Origin: Linnemannia schmuckeri
Lineage: Eukaryota; Mortierellomycota; Mortierellomycetes; Mortierellales; Mortierellaceae
Reading direction: 5' to 3'
Length of the DNA: 64,000 nt
Assembly (NCBI GenBank): GCA_029449235.1
Contig: JANATG010000011.1
Location: 1,022,001 to 1,086,000, forward strand
The notes under the pieces were generated by a model that did no database searches, was not told where the DNA came from, and was given only the letters and a program-made list of their open reading frames with translations. Below, in pieces: positions 44,855 through 56,470 of the stretch; position 1 is the stretch's first letter; every line of letters starts with the position of its first letter. A program made the position numbers and the translations under genes.

Positions 44855-46636
44855 ATTCTTTATAGCCGCCTATCAGTGGTGACCCGAATACAAGCCATCT
44901 TATAACCTCACTTTACCCCCGGCCTTTGAAACGATGTTTTCGGAGCTGTCGATGTTGTCATGGTTGCTACTGTTGTTTTTACTGATTAACTATTAAACAG
45001 AAGGATGGGCCTTGTCAAGTGTGAATGGAGAGTAGTTGGAGGAAAGAGTCGAAACAGAATAGTGGAGCCTCCAATGGAATTCAAATTCAAAGGTGTGAGC
45101 GAACACTAGTACCTAAAAAAATTTACACTGGCTCAGAGAAGGATTTTTTTTCTTGTCGTTCACAGCTCTGATTCAAAGTGTTATGCACAAAAAGTTTATT
45201 CGAGACCTGCCTGTCTTTTCTATTACTCTTAAGGTTTCTGTCCAAAGATGCACAGAAACAGGAACCGTTCTGAGTAAAAAGAAGATCGCTCTGTGCATCA
45301 AATGCAATGAATGTCCATGTATATACAATTAAAGTAACTTCGGAGCAACAACAACAACGCGAGTAAATACAACAATCAACAACATTAATAAAAACATCAC
45401 CCCACTTGCTTAGCAACCAATGGCGCCAATCTAGTACTTTCATGCTGGCTGTTGTTTTGAGGGTTAGAGGAAGGCGCGCGTGGGTCCGTGGTAACTCTAC
45501 TCTCTTGTTATCGACCCGCCTTTTTTTTTATGAGAAATACTTAGTGGCACTAAGAAGGTAGCAGCATTTTTCTCTCTTCCTTTCTTTCTTTTTTCTATCT
45601 GTTTAGTAAGTTGATGAATGACAGAAGCATGGAAATCAGTTGAAGCTATATCTCAAGATTGACTCGAGTGACGGAGGAAGAGTAGGCCCACTGGTCCTTA
45701 TTGAAGGTGACGTATCAAGGCACGGTTTCATTGACAGACGCGTTTAGACTCTTATCAAGTTCTTTTAGAGGGGCAAGTTGAGACGCGTTTAGTTTTTACG
45801 GGCAATGGATGTTAGATATGATAGGTTTTGTCCGCAGATAAAAATTGAGAGAAAAAGATGGGATCGGCGACATCGATGCAAAGGGAGAAGGGGGATAGGA
45901 TAAGGAAAGAAAGGAGAGAAGAAGGTATGGAAAGAAAGGGGAGAAGAAGGTATGGCAAGAAAATGGTAGGTAAAGAGAAAGAAAGAGGGAAGAAAGCACG
46001 GAGTTAAGGAGAAAGAGCAGTAAAGACGGGGTTTCCTGCCGGGCACCTTATTCCTTTTCTTTCTGTATACCCTTTCTGTTTCCTCCTTCTTGTCGGAAGC
46101 CAAGTGCGGGTATATGATGGCCTATTTGGGAATGTCGAGGCATGCCTTTACGAACAGGCGATGGCTGTTGCAAACCATGTCAACTCTGCTCAGCTCAGAA
46201 TTTGAGCCGGCCTTTTTTTCTTTTTCATTTTTTTTTTTTTTTTTTTGCTTCTTCAGGATGTACCCTACCCTGCTGACTCTCCTGTCCATCTCTTCATCAT
46301 TTTTATCGAATATATTTTCATAACGGTGTGGCCCTGCCCACTTTACATTCTTTCACCGTTGTTCTGGACTCCTTGTCCTCTTGCTCTTTCTTCTTGCTGT
46401 CCTCGGCTCATTCCTTTGCCTTTTCTTCCATCCACTCGTCTCATTCTCTCGCATTCATCTTCTTCTCCCCTTCACCATTTCATTGCGACCATTTACATTG
46501 TCCCGCCTTGAAATTTTGATTCTCCGCCTTTCCTAGTCTTTGTCTTCGTCAGTCGTACATACAGTCGTAGTTGCTTCACGAACACTAATACTCCCCTACC
46601 TTGACATATTCATATCGCTCAACAATTCTTACAGCA
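44855..46636. other. Intergenic, no gene recognised
   Basis: 3' flank of the HEATR6-like gene and 5' flank of the ABC transporter. Purine-rich at 45850-46020 and CT-rich from about 46210 to 46560, the latter the likely promoter and leader of the transporter. Confidence 0.5.
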
Positions 46637-49600
46637 ATGCGCTCCAGCTTACTACGACTCAAATCCCTGGCACGCCTCGCGCCCTTCTTCGTCCTCGCAA
46701 TAATCGTCGGCTTTGTCTCGGCTCAGTCCTCGTCCACCACCACCACAAGCATTGCGAGAGCCACAACTACGACTACCATCACAGTGACAGCCAACCCGAC
46801 AGCCACACCTGTAACTACACCATCAGCAACATGTCAGCCCGCCTTCGAATGCTCGACATCACCCAAGGTAAACCTTGGCAACAAAAAGCCGTATCAGCAC
46901 TGCTTCATCTGCGCATTGCGCGTGTGTATTTCGCATGGGCAAAAGTGTTAGCTGAGTCGTCAGCCTGATTGATATCCCATTTCTGCGTATCGTTTTTGGA
47001 TGACGCTTATGGTCTCTTTGAAAATCTAGGGCTGTTTAAACAATGGTGTTTGTAATAACAATGTGTGCAAGTGCGACCCGGGGTTTGGAGGCAATGACTG
47101 CGGTCTTCTTGCCTGCGGTTCCTCACTCCAGGAGCCCTCTCAGCGTGTCACGGTTGCTGCTGGTTCTGCCTGCCCAACCTGCGATGATGGGTTCGGAGGA
47201 TTCAACTGCAATGGTAAAAGAAAGTGAAAGGAGGCATCTTTTGAATGTCGTACAAAAACATACAAAATGAGGCGAAGCAAAACCAACAAGAACATCGCAT
47301 ATTCTGACTATTTTTCTATCCAACGATAGTGTGTCAAACTGACGCGGGGTGCCAGGCAAGGACGCCTTCACGCACGTCGTTATTGGGCGACGAAATAATG
47401 GTCTGCAATAAGAAGCCTGAGGTCTTTTACAATGGTTACATGACCTGCGGTGTCTTCTCTGAATCGCTGACCTCACTCTTCCCCGGAGACAATGCCATCA
47501 CGCTCGACATGAATGTGGTCAACAAGACCATTCATGCTCAGTTGTGGATCAACAGCACCCAACAGTTCTATTGCGAGTTTGGCAATTGTACCCTCATCAC
47601 GACAGACCTCGAGGGCAAAGTCGAGACAAAGTGGGACTGCCTCGACCTCCAGTGCAAATGCATCATACCTTCGACAATGTGTGGTGGTGGCCCCAACCCA
47701 TCTCCAATCCCCTTCCAGGGGTTACTTGAGCCTCTCATGGGACCTTTTAGTCTGACATGCCCTCACAACAGCACGAACTGCAACGCGTTTTTTTCAGGAT
47801 TGGCTGGCTTCTTTCCGACGGGCTTACCGTTGGTCGACTGTAACATGGGAGAGTGTGCCTTCCCGTCTGAGATGATCTCGTCCCTCACAGCGTTGAAGTC
47901 GACCATGCCTACTGGTGTGATTGTAAGCCTGGCCATCCTAGGCGCCTTGATCCTCTTCCTCATTGTCGTTTGCTCGATCGCCAAGAGAAACCAGGTCATT
48001 CTCAGCCGTTTGCCATACACCACCAACACCGAAGCCGCCTCGCTTGAGTTCCGCAATGTCGGCTACACTCTCAACAAGGACGGACTCGAAATTCTCAAGG
48101 GCATCTCTGGATCGGCTCCCGCTGGTGTTGTCTTGGCTGTCATGGGTCCTTCAGGAGCCGGTAAATCGACTTTGGTGGATATTTTGGCCGGCAAGCGCAA
48201 GGACGGCAAGGTCTCTGGACATATTCTGTTGAACGGCAAGCAGGTGCACGAGAGCGAGATCCGTCGCGCTGTTGGATTTGTCGATCAGGAGGATACCTTG
48301 CCCGCCACTCAGACCGTCTGGGAGGCTGTTCTCTTCTCTGCCATGCTTCGTCTCCCCGAGGCCATGCCCATCTACCGTGTCCATGAGCGTGTTGCTGAGG
48401 TTATTGAGATGTTGGGATTGACGCACTGCAAAGACCGTCAGATTGGAAACGTTACTGCCCGTGGTATCTCTGGAGGAGAGAAGCGTCGTGTCTCGATTGC
48501 TCTGGAATTGATTACCCGCCCCCCAATCCTGATTCTGGACGAGCCTACCTCTGGACTGGACTCTTACAGCGCTCACATGGTTGTCCAGCAGCTCTGCAAA
48601 CTTGCCGCCAGCAAGACCACTACCGTTATCATGACCATTCATCAGCCCCGCTCAGATATCTTCTACATGTTTGACCAGACTTTGGTTGTCAGCAAGGGAG
48701 CCTGCCTGTACTTTGGACCTACGAACTCGGCGGCTGATTACTTTCGTCGGCGAGGTCTGGCGTGCCCCTCGACCTACAATATTGCCGATTACCTGTTGGA
48801 TATCGCGATGGATCAGGAGCTGTTGAAGCAGGCGAAGGAGTTTGAGGAGTCGGATGTCGAGAAGCTGGGGGCCTCATCATCGCATCAGCTGCATGAGAAC
48901 AGGAACGTGATGTCGCGTCGCAACAATGCTGCCGCTACTACTCAGGGACGCACCGAGGATCAACAACTGGAGACCATGATCCATGTAGAGGAGACAGGAT
49001 CGCCCGGCAGTACCTTGACGACGTTCTTCTCTGACGACAGTATGACCCAGTTGAAAAAACAGAACACTGTGTACCCGACCAGCTTCCTGACCCAACTTCG
49101 TGTCATCATGAAACGCAACCTCCAAATCCTGATCCGCAACCGGTCTCTATTGGTCCTCCATCTGGGAGTAGCCTTGATCCTGGGAATCTTTGTTGGAGGC
49201 CTGTATTTTGACGTGCCCATGAACTTGGCGGGATTCCAGAACCGTGCGGGATCACTCTTCTTCATGCTCGCTCTCCTCGGTTTCAGCAGTATCTCTGCTC
49301 TTGGAGCCTTCACCGATACTCGTGCTCTCTTTCTCAAGGAGCGTTCCAACGGATACTACCCACCCATGCCCTTCATCATCTCGATCCTCCTGTTCGACCT
49401 GGTCCCCCTCCGCATTATCCCTGCCATCTTGATGGGCTCCGTGTCCTACTTCATGATCGGCCTCACAGCCGACGCTCAAACCTTCTTCAAGTTCCTTCTA
49501 GTCATGGTCCTCTTCAACGTCTCAACCGCCATGTTCTGTCTCGTCATCGCCGCGGGAGTCCGCACCACAGGCGTTGCATCCCTCGCCTCCTCTATCGTCA

Positions 49601-49917
49601 TGCTCTTCATGATGCTCTTCGGTGGGTTCCTGATCAACTCGAAACAAATCCCCAAGGCCCTCACCTGGATCCAGTACCTCTCCATGTTCAAGTACGGGTT
49701 TGAGGCCTTGGCCGTCAATGAGGTCGCGACTACGAAACTGATCGATAACATCCAGGGTGTTGCGTTTAATGTCCCTGGATCACTGATTCTCCAGAAGCTG
49801 TTTGGTTTTGAGTTGGCCAGTTATTGGAGGAATGTAATTGTGCTGGTGGGTTTCATTTTGCTCTTTGTTGCTACTTTTTGGATGCTTGTTTCTCTGCGAC
49901 TTAAAGAGCGCAAGTAA
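46637..49917 (+). CDS. ADP1: ABCG-family transporter with EGF-like ectodomain, ADP1-like
   Basis: ATP-driven membrane transporter of the ABCG half-size type with a long N-terminal lumenal or extracellular part, as in yeast Adp1; substrate unknown. Exons 46637-46867, 47030-47213 and 47330-49917 join in phase to 1000 residues. Signal peptide MRSSLLRLKSLARL..., with its hydrophobic core at 16-27 and AQ end near 30; Thr-rich linker; EGF-like CLNNGVCNNNVCKCDPGFGG and then NDC (about 79-101); further Cys pairs; membrane helix VIVSLAILGALILFLIVVCS. Nucleotide-binding domain: Walker A MGPSGAGKST (410-419), signature GISGGEKRR (about 517-525), Walker B ILILDEPTSGLDS, His loop TIHQPRSD. An ABC2-type membrane domain follows, with about six helices from residue 735 on. 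The Ser/Gln-rich linker between the two domains is about 100 residues. Apparently intact. Confidence 0.93.
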
Positions 49918-50315
49918 GACACCTTGCATTTTCAATAAACCACATAAATTCATCCGTATCATGGTTCGTAGTTCATTGCTCATGGTACATGCATGGATCC
50001 ATGGTTTATGGTTCAAAGATTTTATTTTAATTAATTAGGTGGTATGGGAGAGAAAGGTTTTAAAAGTACATCAAAGAGGAACCCTGCGTTAAGTTCAGAA
50101 AAAACAATGAGATAGATGGAGCGAAAAGCTAGGAAAAATAGGACGAAGGGAAAGATGAAAAGACTTGAAAAAATGGTCTGCTTGTTTTGTTATTTGCTTG
50201 TTTGTGATGGTAAGTCTTGAGGGTATATGTACAGGAGCAAAAATGAGGTGTGTAGGGGAAAGAAAATATAGATGTGTAGGGCGGTGGGAGAGGGTGTGTA
50301 TATGCCCTGCTTAAT
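49918..50315. other. Convergent 3' flanks
   Basis: About 400 bp between the stops of the ABC transporter and the sphingolipid-enzyme gene. An inverted CATGGTACATGC/ATGGATCCATGG-rich patch lies near 49960-50010. No gene. Confidence 0.5.
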
Positions 50316-53300
50316 TTAGATGGCTCCCTCAGGCTCTTCAGTATGGCGGCTTTGACGCCGACGGATGGCGTGTGGGTTATAATATCTGCTGTTGCTGTCG
50401 ACCCCATCGTTGGCAATGGCTTCATACATCGAGGCAGCAGTCGCGTCGTTGCGCTCATCAGTGTCCTGAGCTTGGGGTGGGTGATAGGCAGCGGTGGGGT
50501 TGTCGGGTTGGAGGGTGCTGTTGATGGCGTTGATTTCCTGGTGAGCGGGAGGAGGAGGCGCAGTTGACCTCCCCTGGTAGGCCTCTACAATCTTGACCAG
50601 CAAGATCGTGTTGACAAAGACAATCAAAGCGACCTTGACAATATGCAATTTCCTGTTAGACGGAAGGCAAAAGCGAAAGTAAACAGCGGTTAGTCATCCG
50701 AGTCTATAGCAAAGGTCGTATACACTGAATGAAAAGGAGGCATTCGTTGTAGGAGATGCGTATTTACCTGTCGCGGTCCTTAGATCCGTACTTGTCTTCC
50801 TTGTAGTTCGAAGAGCGTTGACGAGACGAGCCAGAGCGCAGGGGGAGCGAACGCCAGGATCCAAAGTGCTGCTGCTGGTTGTCGTTGTTGTTGTAGTCAG
50901 ATTCTTCAGAACAGTGGCAAACATCATCCAAACCGCCAGTAAGAGGTGCGTTGACGTCGTTGGGATGGTAAAGCTGAACCATCTCGCTTCCATTCTCGTT
51001 CTGTCGGTCATAACTGTCCGCTTCAGACTTGCGATGACAGCAGTTGGCGGATGAGCAAGGAGTAGCAGCAGATGAATCCGAAGCTGGGGTCGAACGTCCA
51101 GACCGGTAACGAACCACCAAATTCTCCCAGCGAGTCGAGTTCTTTGAAGCCGTGGGCGTATCCTGGCGCATACGAAGATCCAGTCCATCGCACCAGCGAA
51201 CAATGTTGATCAGCCAAACGTTGAGCTGCATGGGAACAAAGGCAACACGGTCGTATTCTCCACGTCCATATCCAATACCCGGTCCACGGATTCGGTTCAT
51301 CTGGTGTTCAAGGCGACGGCGACGGATATGGAAATCGGACTGGTGGCGAGTGGAAAGGTCGTCATTGTCGTAGGAAGAGAACTCGTAGTCGGTCGAAGTC
51401 GAGTCAAAAGCGCTGTATTTCTCGTTGTGGAACTGGATGCCAAAGTATTCCCGCTCCATGACGACGTCGATCATGGAAATATAGACGGACCAGAAGCCGT
51501 AGGTGAGGACAATGGCCAGAACGACATCGACGGTGTAGTGGAGGCGGGTTGCGACGACAAAGTAGAGCCCGACGCTGATATAAAGATATGAGAAGTAAGT
51601 GACCCACTTGTTCTTGCAGTACAAGCGCCACTGGATGGCGCAAGATACCCTACAGATTGAGCCGATCAGAAAGCGAGATGAATGCGAGTGAGTAAATACG
51701 TGTGTGTGAGTGTGTGAGCAAAGGTAAACAAATAATCCTTCGTGTGAGCACTTTTTCTCTATCTGTTTTGTTGTTTTTGTTGTTGTTGTTGCTCCAATCT
51801 ACAGACAGCCACACGATGCAGTGTGTCGACAGAAGAGGGCGGGCTTGTAACCACTTTTGAGGACGCTGCTGGATTCAACTGGTCCGCCGACACAACACAT
51901 CCCACCCCCCTCTTCCGTCTACTGTCCTCTGGCAATTCTGTGCAACCCACGCGCCTGCCTTGACGCCCTCCATTTGAACGAATCACACTCGCTTCGCTGC
52001 TTGGACCCCCGCCAGGAGCAACAGGTTTAGGGGGTGTGGTATGTGGTGTAGGTGGTGAGTGTCAAAGAGGAAGAAAATGAAAGGAAATAAAAAAAAAGGT
52101 GCGCACTAAAGTCCAGAAGCTATTGTTGACCCCATCGCAGAAGCGTATTCTTATCCCTTTTAACCTACTTCACTGTCCACAGGGACAAACTGTCAAAAAC
52201 AGAAAGTGGTGTACAGTAGAAAAGAAAGAACCACGCGCAGTTACCGAACACGCCACAATCCACCACAATGAACAATGCACAACCAACGACATCAACAACA
52301 AAGAAACTTTCAGGTGAACAAAACACCAACCCTATCTCTTTTCTTTATGGTCTCCTTTTTTTGCATCCCCTGCTCGGCGCCCCTACGTCCGCATGTGTGT
52401 CTACATGGAGTGCGTCCATATCTAACAAGCAACAAGGCCAATACAAAGGCCAGTGCGAATGCCTGATCTGTTTGTCGCCCTTTAGTTATCCCATTGGACT
52501 GTTAATGCCGGAGTGAAGTTAGAACAGTAAAAAAAAAGGCGATTGAACCCAGGCAGGGCCACGTTGGAGAAAGAAGCACGAGAGAGGGTGAAGATGTCGG
52601 CTCTTGAATCCCAGGTCTAGCTCTTTAACGAAAACCCACCGTTGACACAACTCCGCATGGAAGCAGGCGAACTCCTTTTGCGATAACCATCGAAGTGTGG
52701 GATTTGTGGGATTGTGTGTGTGCATTATGGATTTTGATCGGGGCTGTGGGTTGGTGCCAGAAACGATGCTTCTTATTTGAAAGGCGCCAACATCCATCTC
52801 CCACATATCCATGTCTCTCTCTTACTACTACTGCAAGTACATATCCGACCTTTCTTCCTTGCCTTTGCTTACTCCCTCTGGGAAAAAAAAGCTCCCTGTG
52901 TCTCTGGCCTCTTTAAAACCATCTCACACGCTCGTCATATTTCATCGTAAGGACTCCTTCCTCAGCCAAGCCCAACAATACACCTCAATTAATCTCGCCT
53001 CTATCATTCCCTCGTCCCCTATTTCGTTTCGTTTTAAAACCGTTAGAAACATCTGCCTCCTCTTCTCCTCCTCCTCTGCCATTCACCTTCTTTCCCCCTG
53101 GATGGAATAGATAGATATCTGAGCACAGCTTTTTCAAAACCATGACTTACATAAAGACGGTGTGTCCAGAGAAGATATCGTCAGTGCAAGCCTCGACAGT
53201 TCCGGGAATCATTTGGATGGCAATGACCAGCATGTCCCAGAAACCATACTTGAGACTCGGCCGGCATTCCTCCTTGGGTGAAGGGAGGGTAGTGACAGAG

Positions 53301-53899
53301 ATGGTCAAGGCCCTGAAGACCGAGAGGGATCCAATCACCCAGAGACAGCGACGAAGCACCACAGCACGCATGGTCCAGTTGGGGCAGATGAAGCCAATGC
53401 CGAGAACTGTCAACACCACTGAGGTCATGACAAAAAAGTTGGCAGGCCCAATGTCGGATTGCGGGGCAATCACATCAAACCCACGGTCGCGCAGGAGGAC
53501 CTGGGTATATTCGGTCTCGACCCACCGGTGGTCCGAGAGTTGGTTGCAGAAGGCCATACTGATACAGACAAAAGTGAAGTAGCAAAAGGCCGAGACCACT
53601 CGACCGGTCTCGGAGTGTGTAAACCGATACCAGAGCCCCCGATGAAGAGAGGATGATGAGGGAGAAGACCGAGAAGTAGGGCTGACCTTTACCTCTTGGT
53701 CAAAGGGTGAAGGTGACCGCGAGTTGTTGCTGCTGGCTCCATTTGCGCCGACGAGAGTTGAGGTGCTAGTACTGCTCAGACGGTTGAGGCGATCTTGGTC
53801 GAGTTCGTCCTCGAGGGTCTCGCTGGAGCTATAGGATCCGCAGGACGAGTGAGTGGGGTCGTCATGAAGGTGTTCGATATGGATATGGTGTGGTTCCAT
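50316..53899 (-). CDS. Sphingomyelin-synthase-family phosphotransferase
   Basis: Membrane enzyme of the PAP2-like SMS family, expected to transfer a phospho-head group to ceramide or a related lipid in Golgi, ER or plasma membrane. Exons 53899-53151, 51649-50768 and 50652-50316 join in phase to 655 residues. The first 85 residues are Ser/Asp/Glu-rich and cytosolic. Membrane segments include VSAFCYFTFVCISMAFCNQL and FFVMTSVVLTVLGIGFICPN. Family motifs: RALTISVTTLPSPKEEC, then DDIFSGHTVFM with His about 246, and RLHYTVDVV with His about 287 and Asp about 291, the expected H-H-D triad. A hydrophilic C-terminal region of about 260 residues follows, and then an extra hydrophobic helix, IVKVALIVFVNTILLVKIVE, near the end, not usual for animal SMS. 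Intron 1 is 1501 bp, by far the longest here, but phase and motif order fit exactly. The head group made cannot be told. Confidence 0.87.
51650..53150 (-). other. 1.5 kb intron of the SMS-family gene
   Basis: Donor GTAAGT at 53150 and acceptor TAG at 51650 join MV in phase. Inside are CT-rich blocks (52800-53100 on the plus strand) and a (TTG)n stretch near 51771-51792, but no recognised gene. Other introns here are below 300 bp. Confidence 0.75.
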
Positions 53900-54960
53900 G
53901 GTTTTTAGTTTTAGACTTGAATATTAAGTGAGTGAGAAATATAAAAAAAAAAAATGAATGACTATCCTGTCGTGTGTTGTCCTGGTTTGCTGGTTGGTTG
54001 GGGGTAGTGTGAGTAAAGTGGCGAAAGAGTAAGTAGTAACAGGGAGAGTAGTGTGCTGGTCGTAAAGAATAAATGAAAAGGGGGAGAGAGAAAACGTCTA
54101 AAAGTCGGCCGAGAGGGAGAGCGAATTAATATCCCCAGGGGTAATTGTATGTTGAGAGTGGAGGAGGAGTGGAGGAGGAGTGGAGGAGTGGAGGAGAGAA
54201 CAAGAGAGAAAGATGGATATCGACGGTTGTCGATGGTGGGCGGATATCTAAGTAAGTAAGCGAGTGTATAATTAAAATAGCCTATCGAGGATTAAGGTGT
54301 GGTTTCAAAAAGTGGAAGAATAAATAGACAGCGAGGGAGAGGAGAGATGATGGAGAATGTAAAAAGAAGGGGAGGGAAGGGCGTAAGAAGTGATGAGATG
54401 AGGGAAAGTCGATGGAGTGGGAAAGAGAGAAAGAGGGAAAGAAGGAAAGAAGCGAGAGAGCAAGAAGAGGAGGGAAAAAGAAGAAAGAAGAAAGAAGAAG
54501 GAAGAAAGAAGAAGAGAGAAGGTAAAGGGAAAGTAAAAAGGAAAAGGTTGACGAATGAGTGAGTGAGAGTAGACAAGAGGATGGGGCAAACTAATAAAGC
54601 AAAATGCAAAGTAGAGTACAGGGGCTGGGCATTTTATTCACTTTCATTCCATTCATTCATTTTTAATTGATTGGATTTGGTGGTGTGAACGACAGAGAAG
54701 AAAAACGACGAGAGCCGCACGCTACGAGTTGTCCTTTTTGTCACCGCTGTTATTTGGCAAATGGCGTACTGCACAGAAAGCAGAAGGGAAGGAGAATGAT
54801 GTGAAAGAAACAAGTATGAAGAAAAGAAAAAAAGAGCGAAGGAGAGAGCACTAACAGGGGAGGAAGGAGCAAGGCTGACAGAACAAGGGACATGCGAGAA
54901 AAAAAAAAAAGTACCATTCAGAAGAGTATTCCTGGAGTGCAGCGATGTAGCGTGATTGAC

Positions 54961-54995
<35 letters not shown>

Positions 54996-56470
54996 TCACA
55001 AGAAAGGGCAAAGGCACAAGGAAACGAGCTGCAAAAGGAGAAAGAGATCCCAGGGCAAGACAAGTTTAAGTATCAGGAAAAAGAGAGGTAAAGACCTGAC
55101 TTGAAGGAAAATAAGGGTGTGTAGGGCAAGGAGACAAAGGGGACAAGAAGTAAAAAAAAAGGTTGGAACGAATTAACACTTTGGCAAGGAGATATGGCTG
55201 GACGATGTTGAAGACTATGTTTGTTTGTCCAGGGATAAGACCAGGGAAGCAAGAAAGAAGAAAAGGGCGAGAGGGCGTGTCAGAGTTTTGGTAGCGTGGT
55301 GTCTTCTTTCTCTGTACGAAATGCGTGTGCGAACCACCCACCACATCGATCACACCAGCAAACAACAACAAATTAGAAGGAAGAGAACAGTCAGCACACA
55401 AGTCGACAAGTTCAGCCAAACAAACCCAAAGATGAGAGCAGCAGGAGAAGGAGAAGAAGAGGAACAAGCAAGAAAACAAAAAGAAAAATAATAAAACTGT
55501 GGAGCAGAGCAAGAGAGGACCAATTAAACGACAAGTCAGGTCCAGCCTTGATTAATTGCTGCTCCGACCCACAGCCATACCACAAATACTTATTTTTCTT
55601 TTCTGAAGTCGTTTTGCTTTGTTTGACTGACTTGTAAAAGGAGATAGACAGTCAACAAGAAGAGGGAAAAGCAAGCTTGGTTCAGATTATACCAAGAAAG
55701 TGTGAATAATAGCAGCAGCAGCAGCAGCCTTTTTTGCTTCTAGTCAAGAAAAGAGGCATATATATGTGAGAGTCTGAAGCATATGTGTTCATTTATGATG
55801 GTGCCTGAGTTGGATGTTGTTTCTCGTTAGTTTATTTGACTTTAGATTGGCCAATTGAATGCGCCCAGCTGATTGAATACTATCAAAACTTATTTCGCAT
55901 TTGGTTATTATTCACACGAGCCGGATTTCCTAAAGAACACAAACAAATACAACAACAAAAAAGAAAGAAAAAGGTAGAAAAGCAACAATAGGTAACTCTG
56001 CTGGTTGTTCTTTACCGGTGCTTTTTGCTTCTTCAGCACATGCCAGTAGCACTCCTCCACCTTTCTTTTTTCCTTTTATTTTATTTGTTTCTTGAATGTT
56101 GTATGTCGCACACAACCCAGTGCTGTTTTGTTTAACGTAGACCTACAACCCTCTAAAAAAAAAACTCGACACAAGAAAAAAATCATGAGGGCTTTTGATG
56201 TACCTTACTCAACTGCCAAGGAACAATAATAATTCCCTCGGTCTGGCTGTTGCCTTTCCTTCCTCTTCGCCTCGCACAAATAGCATTATTATTGTTATTC
56301 CGTCAGTCAGGCAAATTGGGCGTTCACTATTTCTCTCTTCTCTCTCTCTTCGCTCACTCGCTTGCTCGCTGGGCGCCAAATAACAGCAACAGCAGTTTCA
56401 TAACAATAGAGACAATTTTTGGCAAATTTATTCAGCCCCTTCCTACTCCTCCTCATCATATCTCCTACTC
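53900..56470. other. Intergenic, no gene recognised
   Basis: 5' flank of the SMS-family gene and 3' flank of the F-box gene. GA-rich from 54310 to 54560 and 54780-55270, with GTGGAGGAGGA repeats (54150-54195), a 32-nt A run (54962-54993) and a short AGC repeat near 55712-55728. Confidence 0.5.

Noticed and set aside
54962..54993. Poly-A run as a retrotransposon tail
   Set aside because: No element body, target duplication or coding remnant was found next to it.
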